From positions 1-64,000 of the forward strand of contig NZ_LLEI02000015.1 of assembly GCF_001399455.2 (NCBI RefSeq): a stretch of DNA of 64,000 bases. Reading direction: 5' to 3'. The position numbers and the translations under genes are program-made. Within the stretch, counting starts at the first letter, position 1, and every line of letters begins with the position of its first letter. The DNA comes from Vibrio bivalvicida (GTDB lineage Bacteria > Pseudomonadota > Gammaproteobacteria > Enterobacterales > Vibrionaceae). Of the stretch, positions 25,260 to 33,741 are shown one piece after another. The notes beneath the pieces are model-generated. The model saw nothing but the letters and a program-made list of their open reading frames with translations. It was not told the origin of the DNA and made no database searches.

Positions 25260-28130
25260 ATGAGAAAACGTCGATACTCCTTAAGCATCCATATCACTAC
25301 ACTATTTCTTGTGCTGACTACATTAGTAGGTTCAGTACTGATCGGAATTAGTTATCGCCATGCTCAGGAGTTGTTAACCGGTAGCGCAAAAGAGTTAAGC
25401 CGCGAAAACAGTCGAAAGCTAGAGTCAACGTTTCAAGTAAAAGCGGGTCCTATACTTACCACTCTCGATTTTATGTCGATGAGTCGCGCGATCGACGATC
25501 ATAAGTCTCCAATAAAGCACATTCGATTTTTGACATCGCTGCAAACTATTTTCCAACGTAATCCGGGAGTAGTTGCTCTTTACTACGCCAATGAAGCGGG
25601 TGATTTTACTTTGCTAAGAGCACTAAGAACTAATGCAGACCGTGAGCGTTTTGATGCACCGAGTAAGGCAGCATTGATGATAAATACAACTCGAGTTTCT
25701 GGCCATAATGAGTTCTATTTTCTCGACGGAGCCTACCGAAGTTTGGGCCACAGAAAAACAATGGATAACGAATTTGATCCAAGAACTAGGCCTTGGTATA
25801 TCAATGCAGACAAAGATGGAGAAATCAGGCTGACTGAGCCATATTTTTTTTACTTTCTTAAAACCAACGGCGTGACATTGTCACGCAAATCACCCGATGG
25901 GACAAAGGTCGTCGGAGCAGATTTTACCTTAACATCACTTTCAGAACAGATTGGCCAAATGGGGTATTCAGAGAATACGAAACTTGTTCTATTTGATAGC
26001 CAATTTCGAGTGTTGGCCCACCACAACGTCGCCCATAACGCTCAAGAAGACTTGAACTTAGATTCTTTAAGGAGCTCTGTTTTTCAAGGCGTGCTCAATA
26101 GGATCTCTAGTCAAATAATTTACGAAACCGTTGAAGCGAATAATCAAAAATGGTCGGTAACGCTAACACCAGTCGCTTTAAACAAACAAACGCGCTTACT
26201 ACTCGCAGAAGCAACCCCGCAAAATGACTTGCTTGCTTCCTTGTTATCGATGCGCGATAAGCAAATTCACGTCGCCTTGGCAATGCTATTTATGAGTTTT
26301 ATCATTGTTTGGTTGGTTTCGCAGAAACTCGCCAACCCCCTTCATGCACTAATGCGTCAAACAGACAACATTGCTCGCTTTGATTTTAAAAAAACACGTT
26401 ACTCAAAAAGTGTCATCAAAGAAGTAGCCAATTTGACAGAATCTATAGAGTTGATGGAACACACTCTCTACGATCTGTTACGACTTTTAAGAGATACTGC
26501 AAGCAACTCCGATTTTTCTGTATTAGCAAAGACCATCGCTCACCAGAGTTTTTTGGTAACTAGAGCAGAAACCATCGTGCTTTACATCAAAGACGAAAAA
26601 GAAAGTTGTTATTCTGCTGCCGCCAACCACGCTATTATTCCATTTAAAATCAATATCAATGACTTGATCGCGTCTACTGCATGGGTCGCAACCGAATTAA
26701 TGAATGGAGAGATCGTCCACCTCAACCGCGACGACACCGCTATTGCAAACTTCAAAGATTCTCTCTATAACTCAGATATTTACTTCTTCCCACTTCACAA
26801 TCGCGAAAACCAGTTAGTGGGAATCTTGTTACTTGGCTACGAGCGCGTTATTACTCAAGAGCAAGCTGATAAGCATGCTTTTCTCAAAGAGTTACTAAGT
26901 TTTGCAGAAATAGCCAAAGAGAACATAGATCGCATTGAACAACAAAAAGAGATGCTCAACGCTTTTGTCGAGCTTATTGCCTCTGCTATAGACACCAAGT
27001 CGCCCTATACAGGTAGCCATTGTCAACGTGTTCCTGAACTGACCAAAATGATAATCAAAGCCGCTGCCGAAGATGAGGTACATTTCCCACTGTTTAGCAT
27101 GTCTAAAGAACAATGGGAAGAACTCCATCTAGCTGCGTGGTTACATGATTGCGGAAAGGTCACAACCCCAGAGTATGTGATTGATAAAGCAACGAAACTT
27201 GAGACGATTTATGATCGTATCCACGAAGTAAGAATGCGATTTGAACTGCTAAAATCACAAGCAGAGATAGACTACTGGAAAGGATTGAACCAAGGTCAAG
27301 ACGAAAAAAGCCTCCAACAAACTCTCAATGCAAGGCACGAGCAACTTGATGAAGATTTTACATTTGTGGGTAAGTGTAACATTGGAGGCGAATCAATGAG
27401 CAAAGAGGACTTAGAGCGGCTTAATCGAATTAGCCAGTATAAATGGACTCGTACGTTAGATGATCAAGTTGGCGTTTCATGGATTGAGAAAGAGCGTTCT
27501 TCAACCAGTGAAAAACTGCCTGTAGAAGAAAACTTACTTTTAGATAAAACTGTCCATCAAATTCAGTGGGATGCTTCAGGTAGACCACAAGACTTCTGGC
27601 AAGAAGAGTTCGTATTGACTCCTGGCAATTTAAAATACAATCGTGGAGAACTATACAACCTGTCTATTGAGCGTGGGACATTGACTGATGAAGAGAGGTT
27701 CATCATTAACGATCACATTATTCAAACCATCATGATGCTTAAACGGTTGCCCTACCCAGAACACCTGAAAAATGTCCCAGAAATTGCCGGGGGGCATCAT
27801 GAACGTATCGATGGTCGAGGCTACCCGAAAGGATTGTTTGAAGAACAGCTTTCTCTTCCTGCACGGGTCATGGCTATCGCGGATGTGTTTGAGGCCCTTA
27901 CATCGAGTGATAGGCCCTATAAAAAGGCAAAATCGTTATCAGATTCAATTGATATCATGACGGACATGGCAACGACAGGTCATATTGATCCCAAACTCTA
28001 TTTGATATTTTTGGAACAAGAAATTGACCAAAAATACGCCAAACAATTTTTAGATGCATCGCAAATTAGTCCGATTGATCGAGACGCACATATAAGACGA
28101 GTAAGGTCCTTCCTTAAATCTCTATTCTGA
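25260..28130 (+). CDS. membrane HD-GYP phosphodiesterase with periplasmic sensor and GAF
   Basis: A 956-aa cyclic-dinucleotide phosphodiesterase. Helix 1 at about residues 9-28, a periplasmic dCache-like sensor about 35-330 (FDPRTRPWYINADKDGEIRLTEPYFF), helix 2 about 337-355, HAMP about 356-405, GAF about 420-560, and HD-GYP about 575-945. HD is His629-Asp630 (WLHDCGKV) and GYP is 854-856 (HHERIDGRGYPKGL). The HD and GYP motifs are some 220 residues apart, far more than in a compact domain, so a charged insertion of well over 100 residues (about 655-800) splits the domain. HD-GYP enzymes hydrolyse c-di-GMP, and some Vibrio ones cleave 3'3'-cGAMP. The gene stands alone. Confidence 0.92.
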   Translation: MRKRRYSLSIHITTLFLVLTTLVGSVLIGISYRHAQELLTGSAKELSRENSRKLESTFQVKAGPILTTLDFMSMSRAIDDHKSPIKHIRFLTSLQTIFQRNPGVVALYYANEAGDFTLLRALRTNADRERFDAPSKAALMINTTRVSGHNEFYFLDGAYRSLGHRKTMDNEFDPRTRPWYINADKDGEIRLTEPYFFYFLKTNGVTLSRKSPDGTKVVGADFTLTSLSEQIGQMGYSENTKLVLFDSQFRVLAHHNVAHNAQEDLNLDSLRSSVFQGVLNRISSQIIYETVEANNQKWSVTLTPVALNKQTRLLLAEATPQNDLLASLLSMRDKQIHVALAMLFMSFIIVWLVSQKLANPLHALMRQTDNIARFDFKKTRYSKSVIKEVANLTESIELMEHTLYDLLRLLRDTASNSDFSVLAKTIAHQSFLVTRAETIVLYIKDEKESCYSAAANHAIIPFKININDLIASTAWVATELMNGEIVHLNRDDTAIANFKDSLYNSDIYFFPLHNRENQLVGILLLGYERVITQEQADKHAFLKELLSFAEIAKENIDRIEQQKEMLNAFVELIASAIDTKSPYTGSHCQRVPELTKMIIKAAAEDEVHFPLFSMSKEQWEELHLAAWLHDCGKVTTPEYVIDKATKLETIYDRIHEVRMRFELLKSQAEIDYWKGLNQGQDEKSLQQTLNARHEQLDEDFTFVGKCNIGGESMSKEDLERLNRISQYKWTRTLDDQVGVSWIEKERSSTSEKLPVEENLLLDKTVHQIQWDASGRPQDFWQEEFVLTPGNLKYNRGELYNLSIERGTLTDEERFIINDHIIQTIMMLKRLPYPEHLKNVPEIAGGHHERIDGRGYPKGLFEEQLSLPARVMAIADVFEALTSSDRPYKKAKSLSDSIDIMTDMATTGHIDPKLYLIFLEQEIDQKYAKQFLDASQISPIDRDAHIRRVRSFLKSLF

Positions 28131-28222
28131 TCCTACCAGTTATATCGAAATTAGTTTATTTACTCTATTTTTAAATATACGGAAGACTCAACGCCATCAC
28201 AACGATTTCAATGAGTTAACGC

Positions 28223-28239
28223 AATAATGAGTCATTATT
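28223..28239. promoter_or_regulatory. 17-bp perfect palindrome
   Basis: AATAATGA and TCATTATT flank a single G. There is no T run, so it is not a terminator. Its centre lies about 174 bases upstream of the putative zwf -10 box, so a role for zwf is uncertain. Confidence 0.35.
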
Positions 28240-28372
28240 TAATCGATTGCTCTCTCAAAGGTTGATGTATGTCAAATACTCATAGACAATACGCTGCCGT
28301 CTGCAACAATCGCACTGAATTTTTAGTAAAAACAGTTGCAATCTAAATAACAAATGGCATGAATTTTTGGCT

Positions 28373-28410
28373 TTGCCTATCAATACAATAGGCAAGACCT
28401 ATTTTATAAT
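28373..28410 (+). promoter_or_regulatory. zwf promoter with overlapping inverted repeat
   Basis: TATAAT at 28405-28410 is a good -10 box. The expected -35 position (about 28382-28387) has no consensus and lies in the centre of TTGCCTAT-N7-ATAGGCAA (28373-28395). A regulator binding this repeat would cover the -35 region. Confidence 0.45.
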
Positions 28411-28491
28411 TTGAGGTGTCGTTGATACCGTTGGCAAACTATAGTGCTAACAGCTTAGGCACTTGCTAACTACCTCGTTTCTAAGGGAAAG

Positions 28492-29997
28492 ATGATGGTA
28501 ATACCAGAAAACAGCAGCATCGTTATTTTTGGTGCTTCGGGTGACTTGACCTACCGCAAGTTGATTCCTGCTTTGTATCACCTTTACTCAAATAAACAGT
28601 TACCAAAAAACTTCGCTATCTTAGGCGTAAGCCGAACTGAATACAGTGATGACTCCTATCGCGAAAAGTTGAAACGTTCACTACAGGAAATGGAGAAGAC
28701 TGAACCAGCAACTCTCGATGCTTTCATTAATCATTTGCATTATCAGGCAATTAATACATCTGACACCGCTGACTACAGCAAGCTTTCGACGCGTCTTGAT
28801 CAACTTTCTGAGCAATACGGGTTTGATCAACGAAACACTCTATTCTATCTCGCGACTCCTCCTAGTTTGTACAGCGTTATTCCAGCAAGCCTTGCCGCTC
28901 ATGGACTAAACAGCGAAGAAGATGGTTGGAAACGCCTGATTATTGAAAAGCCATTTGGTTATGACCTTGAATCTGCTCAAAAGCTAGATAAAGAGATTCA
29001 TGAGCATTTCCAAGAGCATCAAATCTATCGCATTGACCACTATTTGGGTAAAGAGACGGTACAAAACCTTCTTGTATTCCGCTTCTCTAATGCGATGTTC
29101 GAACCTCTTTGGAACCGCAACTTTATTGATTATGTAGAAATCACTGGTGCTGAATTCTTGGGTGTTGAAGAACGTGGCGGATATTACGACGGCTCAGGCG
29201 CGGTTCGTGACATGTTCCAAAACCACCTACTGCAAGTGTTAGCTATGGTTGGTATGGAACCGCCAGCGCAGATCAATGCAGACTCAATGCGCGACGAAGT
29301 GGTTAAAGTACTGCAATGTTTGAAACCACTTGGAGAAGACGACCTACGCAATAACCTCGTGCTTGGTCAATATACCGAGTCTGACGTACGTGGTGAGTTT
29401 CTACCAAGTTACCGTGACGAGCCGGGAGTCGCTGAAGATTCGCGTACTGAAACTTATGTTGGATTGAAAGCTTACATCAACAACTGGCGTTGGAATGGCG
29501 TGCCTTTCTACGTACGCACAGGTAAACGCCTACCGACACGTGTCACTGAAGTGGTCATCCACTTTAAGCAAACACCTCACCCAGTATTTGGCCAGAATGC
29601 TCCGGAAAACAAACTAATTATCCGCATTCAGCCAGACGAAGGGATTCAGATGAGCTTTGGCCTAAAAGAACCTGGCGCAGGATTTGTGGCAAAAGAAGTA
29701 AAAATGAACTTCCACTACGCGTCTCTACAAGAAACGCAAATGCTGACAGCGTATGAACGCCTACTTCTTGATGCACTAAACGGCGATGCGACTTTGTTTG
29801 CTCGTAGCGATGCCGTTGAAGCGTGTTGGAAATACGTTCAACCAATTTTAGACTTCAAACAAGATCCACAAGCCCTATTTGGATACGCTTGTGGTACGTG
29901 GGGACCAAAAGAGTCTGACGATTTGTTACAACGTAACGACCGTGCATGGCGATTCCCATGTAAAAACTTAACAGATACGGATTACTGCGAATTATGA
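28492..29997 (+). CDS. zwf: glucose-6-phosphate 1-dehydrogenase
   Basis: A 501-aa enzyme oxidising glucose 6-phosphate to 6-phosphogluconolactone with NADP, the first step of the oxidative pentose phosphate route. Motifs: nucleotide-binding [19 protein letters not shown] (residues 14-32), substrate-binding [13 protein letters not shown] (active site His in DHYLGKE), and IEKPFGYDL. Two ATGs in tandem begin it (28492 and 28495); GGGAAAG precedes. Its stop overlaps the pgl start by four bases (ATGA). With pgl and gnd it forms one operon. It is regulated from the upstream promoter, probably by carbon status; no HexR-type site was recognised. Confidence 0.98.
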   Translation: MMVIPENSSIVIFGASGDLTYRKLIPALYHLYSNKQLPKNFAILGVSRTEYSDDSYREKLKRSLQEMEKTEPATLDAFINHLHYQAINTSDTADYSKLSTRLDQLSEQYGFDQRNTLFYLATPPSLYSVIPASLAAHGLNSEEDGWKRLIIEKPFGYDLESAQKLDKEIHEHFQEHQIYRIDHYLGKETVQNLLVFRFSNAMFEPLWNRNFIDYVEITGAEFLGVEERGGYYDGSGAVRDMFQNHLLQVLAMVGMEPPAQINADSMRDEVVKVLQCLKPLGEDDLRNNLVLGQYTESDVRGEFLPSYRDEPGVAEDSRTETYVGLKAYINNWRWNGVPFYVRTGKRLPTRVTEVVIHFKQTPHPVFGQNAPENKLIIRIQPDEGIQMSFGLKEPGAGFVAKEVKMNFHYASLQETQMLTAYERLLLDALNGDATLFARSDAVEACWKYVQPILDFKQDPQALFGYACGTWGPKESDDLLQRNDRAWRFPCKNLTDTDYCEL

Positions 29998-30710
29998 TTA
30001 ATCACAAGATTTTTCAAACAGCTGACCAAGTTGTAGAAAGCCTAGCTAATGATATGAATGCGCTCAGTGAGCTTGACCGCCCTGTACACATTTCACTGTC
30101 TGGCGGCAGTACACCAAAGATGCTGTTTAAACTTTTAGCGCAGGCACCTTATGCTGAAGGCATTCAGTGGAACAACCTACACTTCTGGTGGGGTGACGAG
30201 CGCTGTGTGGCACCTGATGATGCTGAAAGCAACTACGGTGAAGCGAATGCACTACTGTTCAGCCAAGTAAACCTGCCAGCAGAGAACATTCACCGTATTC
30301 GTGGTGAAGATGAGCCAAAGGTTGAAGCCGAGCGCTTTGCAAAAGAGATGGATCAAGTCATCCCGACTAAAAATGGCACACCTATCTTCGATTGGATACT
30401 TCTTGGTGTTGGCGCAGACGGTCACACGGCTTCGCTATTCCCAGGCCAAACAGATTATCAAGATGAGAACTTATCTGTGTTGGCTTCTCATCCTGAATCA
30501 GGTCAAATTCGTGTATCTAAAACCGCTAAGGTATTAGAAGCAGCAAAACGTATCAGCTACCTTGTACTTGGTGCAGGTAAAGTCGATATCGTGAACGAAA
30601 TTCATACCACTCCGGCAAATGAGCTGCCTTACCCAGCAGCAAAAATCCAGTCTAGGACTGGTGTAACGGAATGGTACTTAGATTCAGACGCAGCAGCAAA
30701 AATCGCTTAG
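29994..30710 (+). CDS. pgl: 6-phosphogluconolactonase
   Basis: A 238-aa enzyme of the DevB/SOL type that hydrolyses 6-phosphogluconolactone to 6-phosphogluconate. Motifs: [17 protein letters not shown] (residues 32-48), [21 protein letters not shown], and [18 protein letters not shown]. It is coupled to zwf by a four-base overlap and followed by gnd after 35 bases, with GGAGAGAAATA before gnd. This is the second step of the pathway and the gene order follows the reaction order. Confidence 0.97.
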   Translation: MINHKIFQTADQVVESLANDMNALSELDRPVHISLSGGSTPKMLFKLLAQAPYAEGIQWNNLHFWWGDERCVAPDDAESNYGEANALLFSQVNLPAENIHRIRGEDEPKVEAERFAKEMDQVIPTKNGTPIFDWILLGVGADGHTASLFPGQTDYQDENLSVLASHPESGQIRVSKTAKVLEAAKRISYLVLGAGKVDIVNEIHTTPANELPYPAAKIQSRTGVTEWYLDSDAAAKIA

Positions 30711-30745
30711 TGCGAGCGTCCAAATAGGAAAATTGGAGAGAAATA

Positions 30746-32194
30746 ATGAAAGGTGATATCGGTGTAATTGGCCTAGCGGTAATGGGTCAAAACCTTATCC
30801 TAAACATGAACGACAACGGCTTCAAAGTTGTTGCTCACAACCGTACTGCTGCGAAAGTAGACGAATTCCTTGAAGGCCCTGCGAAAGGCACTAACATCGT
30901 TGGCGCATACTCTCTAGAAGAGTTAGTTGAGAAGCTAGAAGCGCCACGTAAAGTAATGCTCATGGTACGTGCTGGCGCAGTTGTTGATACGTTTATTGAC
31001 AACCTAATCCCACTTCTAGATGAAGGTGACATCATCATTGATGGTGGTAACACTAACTATCCTGACACAAACCGCCGCGTTGCACACTGCCGTGAGAAAG
31101 GTATCCACTTCATCGGTACTGGTGTATCTGGTGGTGAAGAAGGTGCACGTTTTGGTCCTTCGATCATGCCAGGTGGCGCAGCTGAAGCTTGGGAAGCGGT
31201 TAAGCCTATCTTCCAAGGTATCTCTGCAAAAACTGACGCTGGTGAGCCTTGTTGTGATTGGGTTGGTAACGACGGTGCTGGTCATTTCGTTAAGATGGTA
31301 CACAACGGCATCGAATACGGTGACATGCAGCTTATCACTGAAGCTTACCAGTTCATGAAAGACGGTCTTGGTTTGTCTGCTGACGAAATGCAAGCCGTAT
31401 TCGCTGATTGGAACAAGACTGAGCTAGACAGTTACCTTGTAGAAATCACTGCTGACATCCTTGGCTACAAAGATGAAAACGGTGAACCTCTAGTTGAGAA
31501 GATCCTAGATACAGCAGGCCAAAAAGGTACTGGTAAATGGACTGGTATCAACGCACTAGACCTAGGTATTCCACTAACGCTTATCTCTGAGTCGGTATTC
31601 TCTCGTTGCCTATCTGCACTAAAAGACCAACGTGTTGAAGCTGAATCTCTATTCGGTAAGACAATCACACCAGTTGAAGGTGACAAGCAAGAGTGGGTTG
31701 ATGCGCTTCGTCAAGCGCTACTAGCATCTAAGATCATCTCTTACGCTCAAGGTTTCATGCTAATGCGTGAAGCTTCAAACGAGAACGGCTGGGACCTAAA
31801 CTACGGTAACGTCGCACTAATGTGGCGTGGTGGTTGTATCATCCGCTCGGCATTCCTAGGTAACATTCGTGATGCGTACGAAGCAAACCCAGACATCTCG
31901 TTCCTTGGTTCTGACGAGTACTTCAAAAACATCCTGCAAGGCAGCCTAGCTGCATGGCGTAAAGTAGCAGCGAAATCTCTAGAGTCAGGCATCCCAATGC
32001 CATGTACGATTTCAGCGCTATCTTTCCTAGACGGTTACACAACAGCTCGTCTACCAGCTAACCTGCTTCAAGCTCAGCGTGACTACTTCGGTGCGCACAC
32101 TTACGAACGTACAGATCGTCCACGTGGTGAATTCTTCCACACTAACTGGACAGGTACAGGCGGCGACACGGCTTCTACTACCTACGACGTGTAA
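30746..32194 (+). CDS. gnd: 6-phosphogluconate dehydrogenase, decarboxylating
   Basis: A 482-aa enzyme converting 6-phosphogluconate to ribulose 5-phosphate, CO2 and NADPH. Motifs: GVIGLAVMGQNLILNMNDNG (nucleotide fold, residues 5-24), AHNRTAAKVDEF, IIDGGNTNYPDT, FIGTGVSGGEEGARFGPSIMPGG (substrate site), and VKMVHNGIEYGDMQLITEAY (catalytic Lys and His-Asn). Codon use is strongly biased, as in highly expressed genes. It is the last gene of the zwf operon and is followed by a terminator. Confidence 0.98.
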   Translation: MKGDIGVIGLAVMGQNLILNMNDNGFKVVAHNRTAAKVDEFLEGPAKGTNIVGAYSLEELVEKLEAPRKVMLMVRAGAVVDTFIDNLIPLLDEGDIIIDGGNTNYPDTNRRVAHCREKGIHFIGTGVSGGEEGARFGPSIMPGGAAEAWEAVKPIFQGISAKTDAGEPCCDWVGNDGAGHFVKMVHNGIEYGDMQLITEAYQFMKDGLGLSADEMQAVFADWNKTELDSYLVEITADILGYKDENGEPLVEKILDTAGQKGTGKWTGINALDLGIPLTLISESVFSRCLSALKDQRVEAESLFGKTITPVEGDKQEWVDALRQALLASKIISYAQGFMLMREASNENGWDLNYGNVALMWRGGCIIRSAFLGNIRDAYEANPDISFLGSDEYFKNILQGSLAAWRKVAAKSLESGIPMPCTISALSFLDGYTTARLPANLLQAQRDYFGAHTYERTDRPRGEFFHTNWTGTGGDTASTTYDV

Positions 32195-32266
32195 GAATTA
32201 GCTGAAAGGATGAGACTGGGGTTTATTAATACCTGAGTCTACTTCTATAATTAAGCTGTTATGGAG

Positions 32267-32296
32267 GATGTTAACTTAGTTAGCATCTTCTATTTT
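32267..32296 (+). terminator. terminator of the zwf-pgl-gnd operon
   Basis: GATGTTAAC (32267-32275) pairs with GTTAGCATC (32279-32287) with one mismatch/wobble, followed by TTCTATTTTTT. Confidence 0.7.
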
Positions 32297-32390
32297 TTGA
32301 AACCTACAACATGGAGTCTCCATCAAACGATGGTGATTAGGTGAATTGTCTAACCTGGATGGTTACAACTCTAAACTAGAGGTTCTTTCG

Positions 32391-32528
32391 ATGACTATTA
32401 ATAAGTACTTTGTTTTCGTTCCACAGCAAGAGGAGCGTGAGATCAATAAGGAACATAAAGTGGAAAACGAACAGGAAACTCAACGTCAGGCTTTAGTAAA
32501 GCAAGCACAGCAACAAGGTGGCTTGTAA
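32391..32528 (+). CDS. 45-aa hypothetical protein
   Basis: A 45-aa hydrophilic protein, MTINKYFVFVPQQEEREINK and then a charged, glutamine-rich helix. The ATG at 32391 has AGAGG 8 bases upstream, which decides the start; an earlier in-frame TTG (32346) has none. It lies between the gnd terminator and its own strong terminator, so it is a separate small transcription unit. The C-terminal part (HKVENEQETQRQALVKQAQQ) should form one amphipathic or coiled-coil helix. No family is recognised. The ribosome site and private terminator support a real gene. Confidence 0.65.
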   Translation: MTINKYFVFVPQQEEREINKEHKVENEQETQRQALVKQAQQQGGL

Positions 32529-32547
32529 ACGGCTAGGTTTCAAAAAT

Positions 32548-32576
32548 AAAAGGGAGCGATAAGCTCCCTTTTGTTT
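32548..32576. terminator. terminator after the 45-aa gene
   Basis: AAAAGGGAGC (32548-32557), loop GATAA, and GCTCCCTTTT (32563-32572). The same stem sequence recurs at 40006-40031. It serves convergent genes on both sides. Confidence 0.85.
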
Positions 32577-32592
32577 TATTGAACTAAACATT

Positions 32593-33489
32593 TTAAATCT
32601 TAGACGACGCTTTAAAATGTTTGATTAAGTATTGAATACACCAAGATTTAGCTTCACCAATTTTATTACGCTTCCAAGCTAAGATGATCTCAATGGGTTG
32701 AGATTGAGTATCCGCAATTTGCTTTAAGTCGCCACTTGCAATCAACTGGGTTGCGAGTTCTTTTGGTAAAGTACCGATACCCAACCCCGTGCGCAAAGCT
32801 TCTACTTTTGCAGAAAAGTTAGTAACGGTTAGTCTTGGCTGCCGCTGAGTGATATTGACACTTATTGCAGGTTGCTCACGGGCTGTATCTGCTATCGCAA
32901 TAACACGATATTTTTCTCTCGCCTGCTCGTCAAAAACTCCACTCCGTTTATGTACATAGTGATCGGTCGCTGCAACCCAGATCATCTCCATCTCTCCAAT
33001 GACCTCTGCTTTAACATCTTGAGGTAGCGTTTCCATTCTTGGACAAACTAATAAATCTGCTCGCCCTGAGCTTAACGCTTCCCAGCAGCCTGCGAGTATT
33101 TCCTCTTGGAGTTTAATTCTTGTTGAGCTGACATTACTTAAATCATTAACAAGGTTGAAGAAATTGGCGACAGGGATAATACCGTCAAAGGCGAGAGTAA
33201 TATCCAGTTCCCACCCATTAGCGAGGACACTCGCATCATTTACAAGTTTGTCTGTCGCGACCAGTATGTCTCGTCCACGTTCAAGAATCAGCTTCCCTGC
33301 CTCAGTAAAGCTCGCTTTATGGCCGGAACGATCAAAGATCATAATATCGAGATCTTGTTCTAGCTTTTGTATTTGATAACTAAGGGATGAGGGGGCCCTA
33401 TCGAGTTCATTAGCTGCGGCAGCGAAGCTGCCACGTCTATCAATTGCATCGAGTATATGAAGAGCTTCAAGTGTTATTGGACTGTGCAA
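32593..33489 (-). CDS. LysR-family regulator divergent from the TonB receptor
   Basis: A 298-aa LysR-type regulator. It starts with TTG (33489) behind GGAAG, spacing six. Helix-turn-helix: ILDAIDRRGSFAAAANELDRAPSSLSYQIQKLEQDL, then FDRSGHKASFTEAGKLIL (residues 12-70). The effector domain follows (ELDITLAFDGIIPVANFFNL; GRADLLVCPRMETL). The DRSGHKASFT variant of the usual RTxRxVxLT wing is characteristic of the YhaJ/DmlR-like group. It shares a 250-base divergent region, with a CRP-like and a Fur-like site, with the TonB-dependent receptor. The regulated genes are unknown. Confidence 0.88.
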   Translation of the reverse strand: MHSPITLEALHILDAIDRRGSFAAAANELDRAPSSLSYQIQKLEQDLDIMIFDRSGHKASFTEAGKLILERGRDILVATDKLVNDASVLANGWELDITLAFDGIIPVANFFNLVNDLSNVSSTRIKLQEEILAGCWEALSSGRADLLVCPRMETLPQDVKAEVIGEMEMIWVAATDHYVHKRSGVFDEQAREKYRVIAIADTAREQPAISVNITQRQPRLTVTNFSAKVEALRTGLGIGTLPKELATQLIASGDLKQIADTQSQPIEIILAWKRNKIGEAKSWCIQYLIKHFKASSKI

Positions 33490-33523
33490 TATTATCTTCC
33501 CTATTAATAACCACCACCAATAA

Positions 33524-33539
33524 CGTGATACGAATCACA
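33524..33539. promoter_or_regulatory. CRP-like site
   Basis: CGTGA-TACGAA-TCACA matches the CRP consensus TGTGA-N6-TCACA in 9 of 10 arm bases. It lies 35 bases upstream of the LysR start. Confidence 0.5.
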
Positions 33540-33664
33540 TTTACCAATGGAAGTTTGAACCTTTACAAATGTGAATAGATTGTTTAACTACCTGTTATTT
33601 ATCACTTTTATTCGATATAACATACTGATAGAGCAATAAGTCTTCCATTTTCGATAATGCAAAC

Positions 33665-33683
33665 AATAGTAATTATCATTTAG
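33665..33683. promoter_or_regulatory. Fur-box-like site before the TonB receptor
   Basis: AATAGTAATTATCATTTAG matches the 19-base Fur consensus at 12 positions, with the best match in the ATTATCATT half. It lies 59 bases before the receptor start, a normal distance for an iron-repressed promoter. Confidence 0.6.
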
Positions 33684-33741
33684 ATCCAATAGAATTCTGC
33701 CCGTTAAAAGAAAACCTATATGGATCAAAGGTAATTATAAA

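Larger units (their letters stand above)
28131..28491. other. intergenic region between the HD-GYP gene and zwf
   Basis: No coding frame with a ribosome site is seen. It contains a perfect 17-bp palindrome (AATAATGA-G-TCATTATT, 28223-28239), an inverted repeat near the promoter (28373-28395) and a TATAAT box (28405-28410). No terminator after the HD-GYP gene is visible. Confidence 0.5.
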
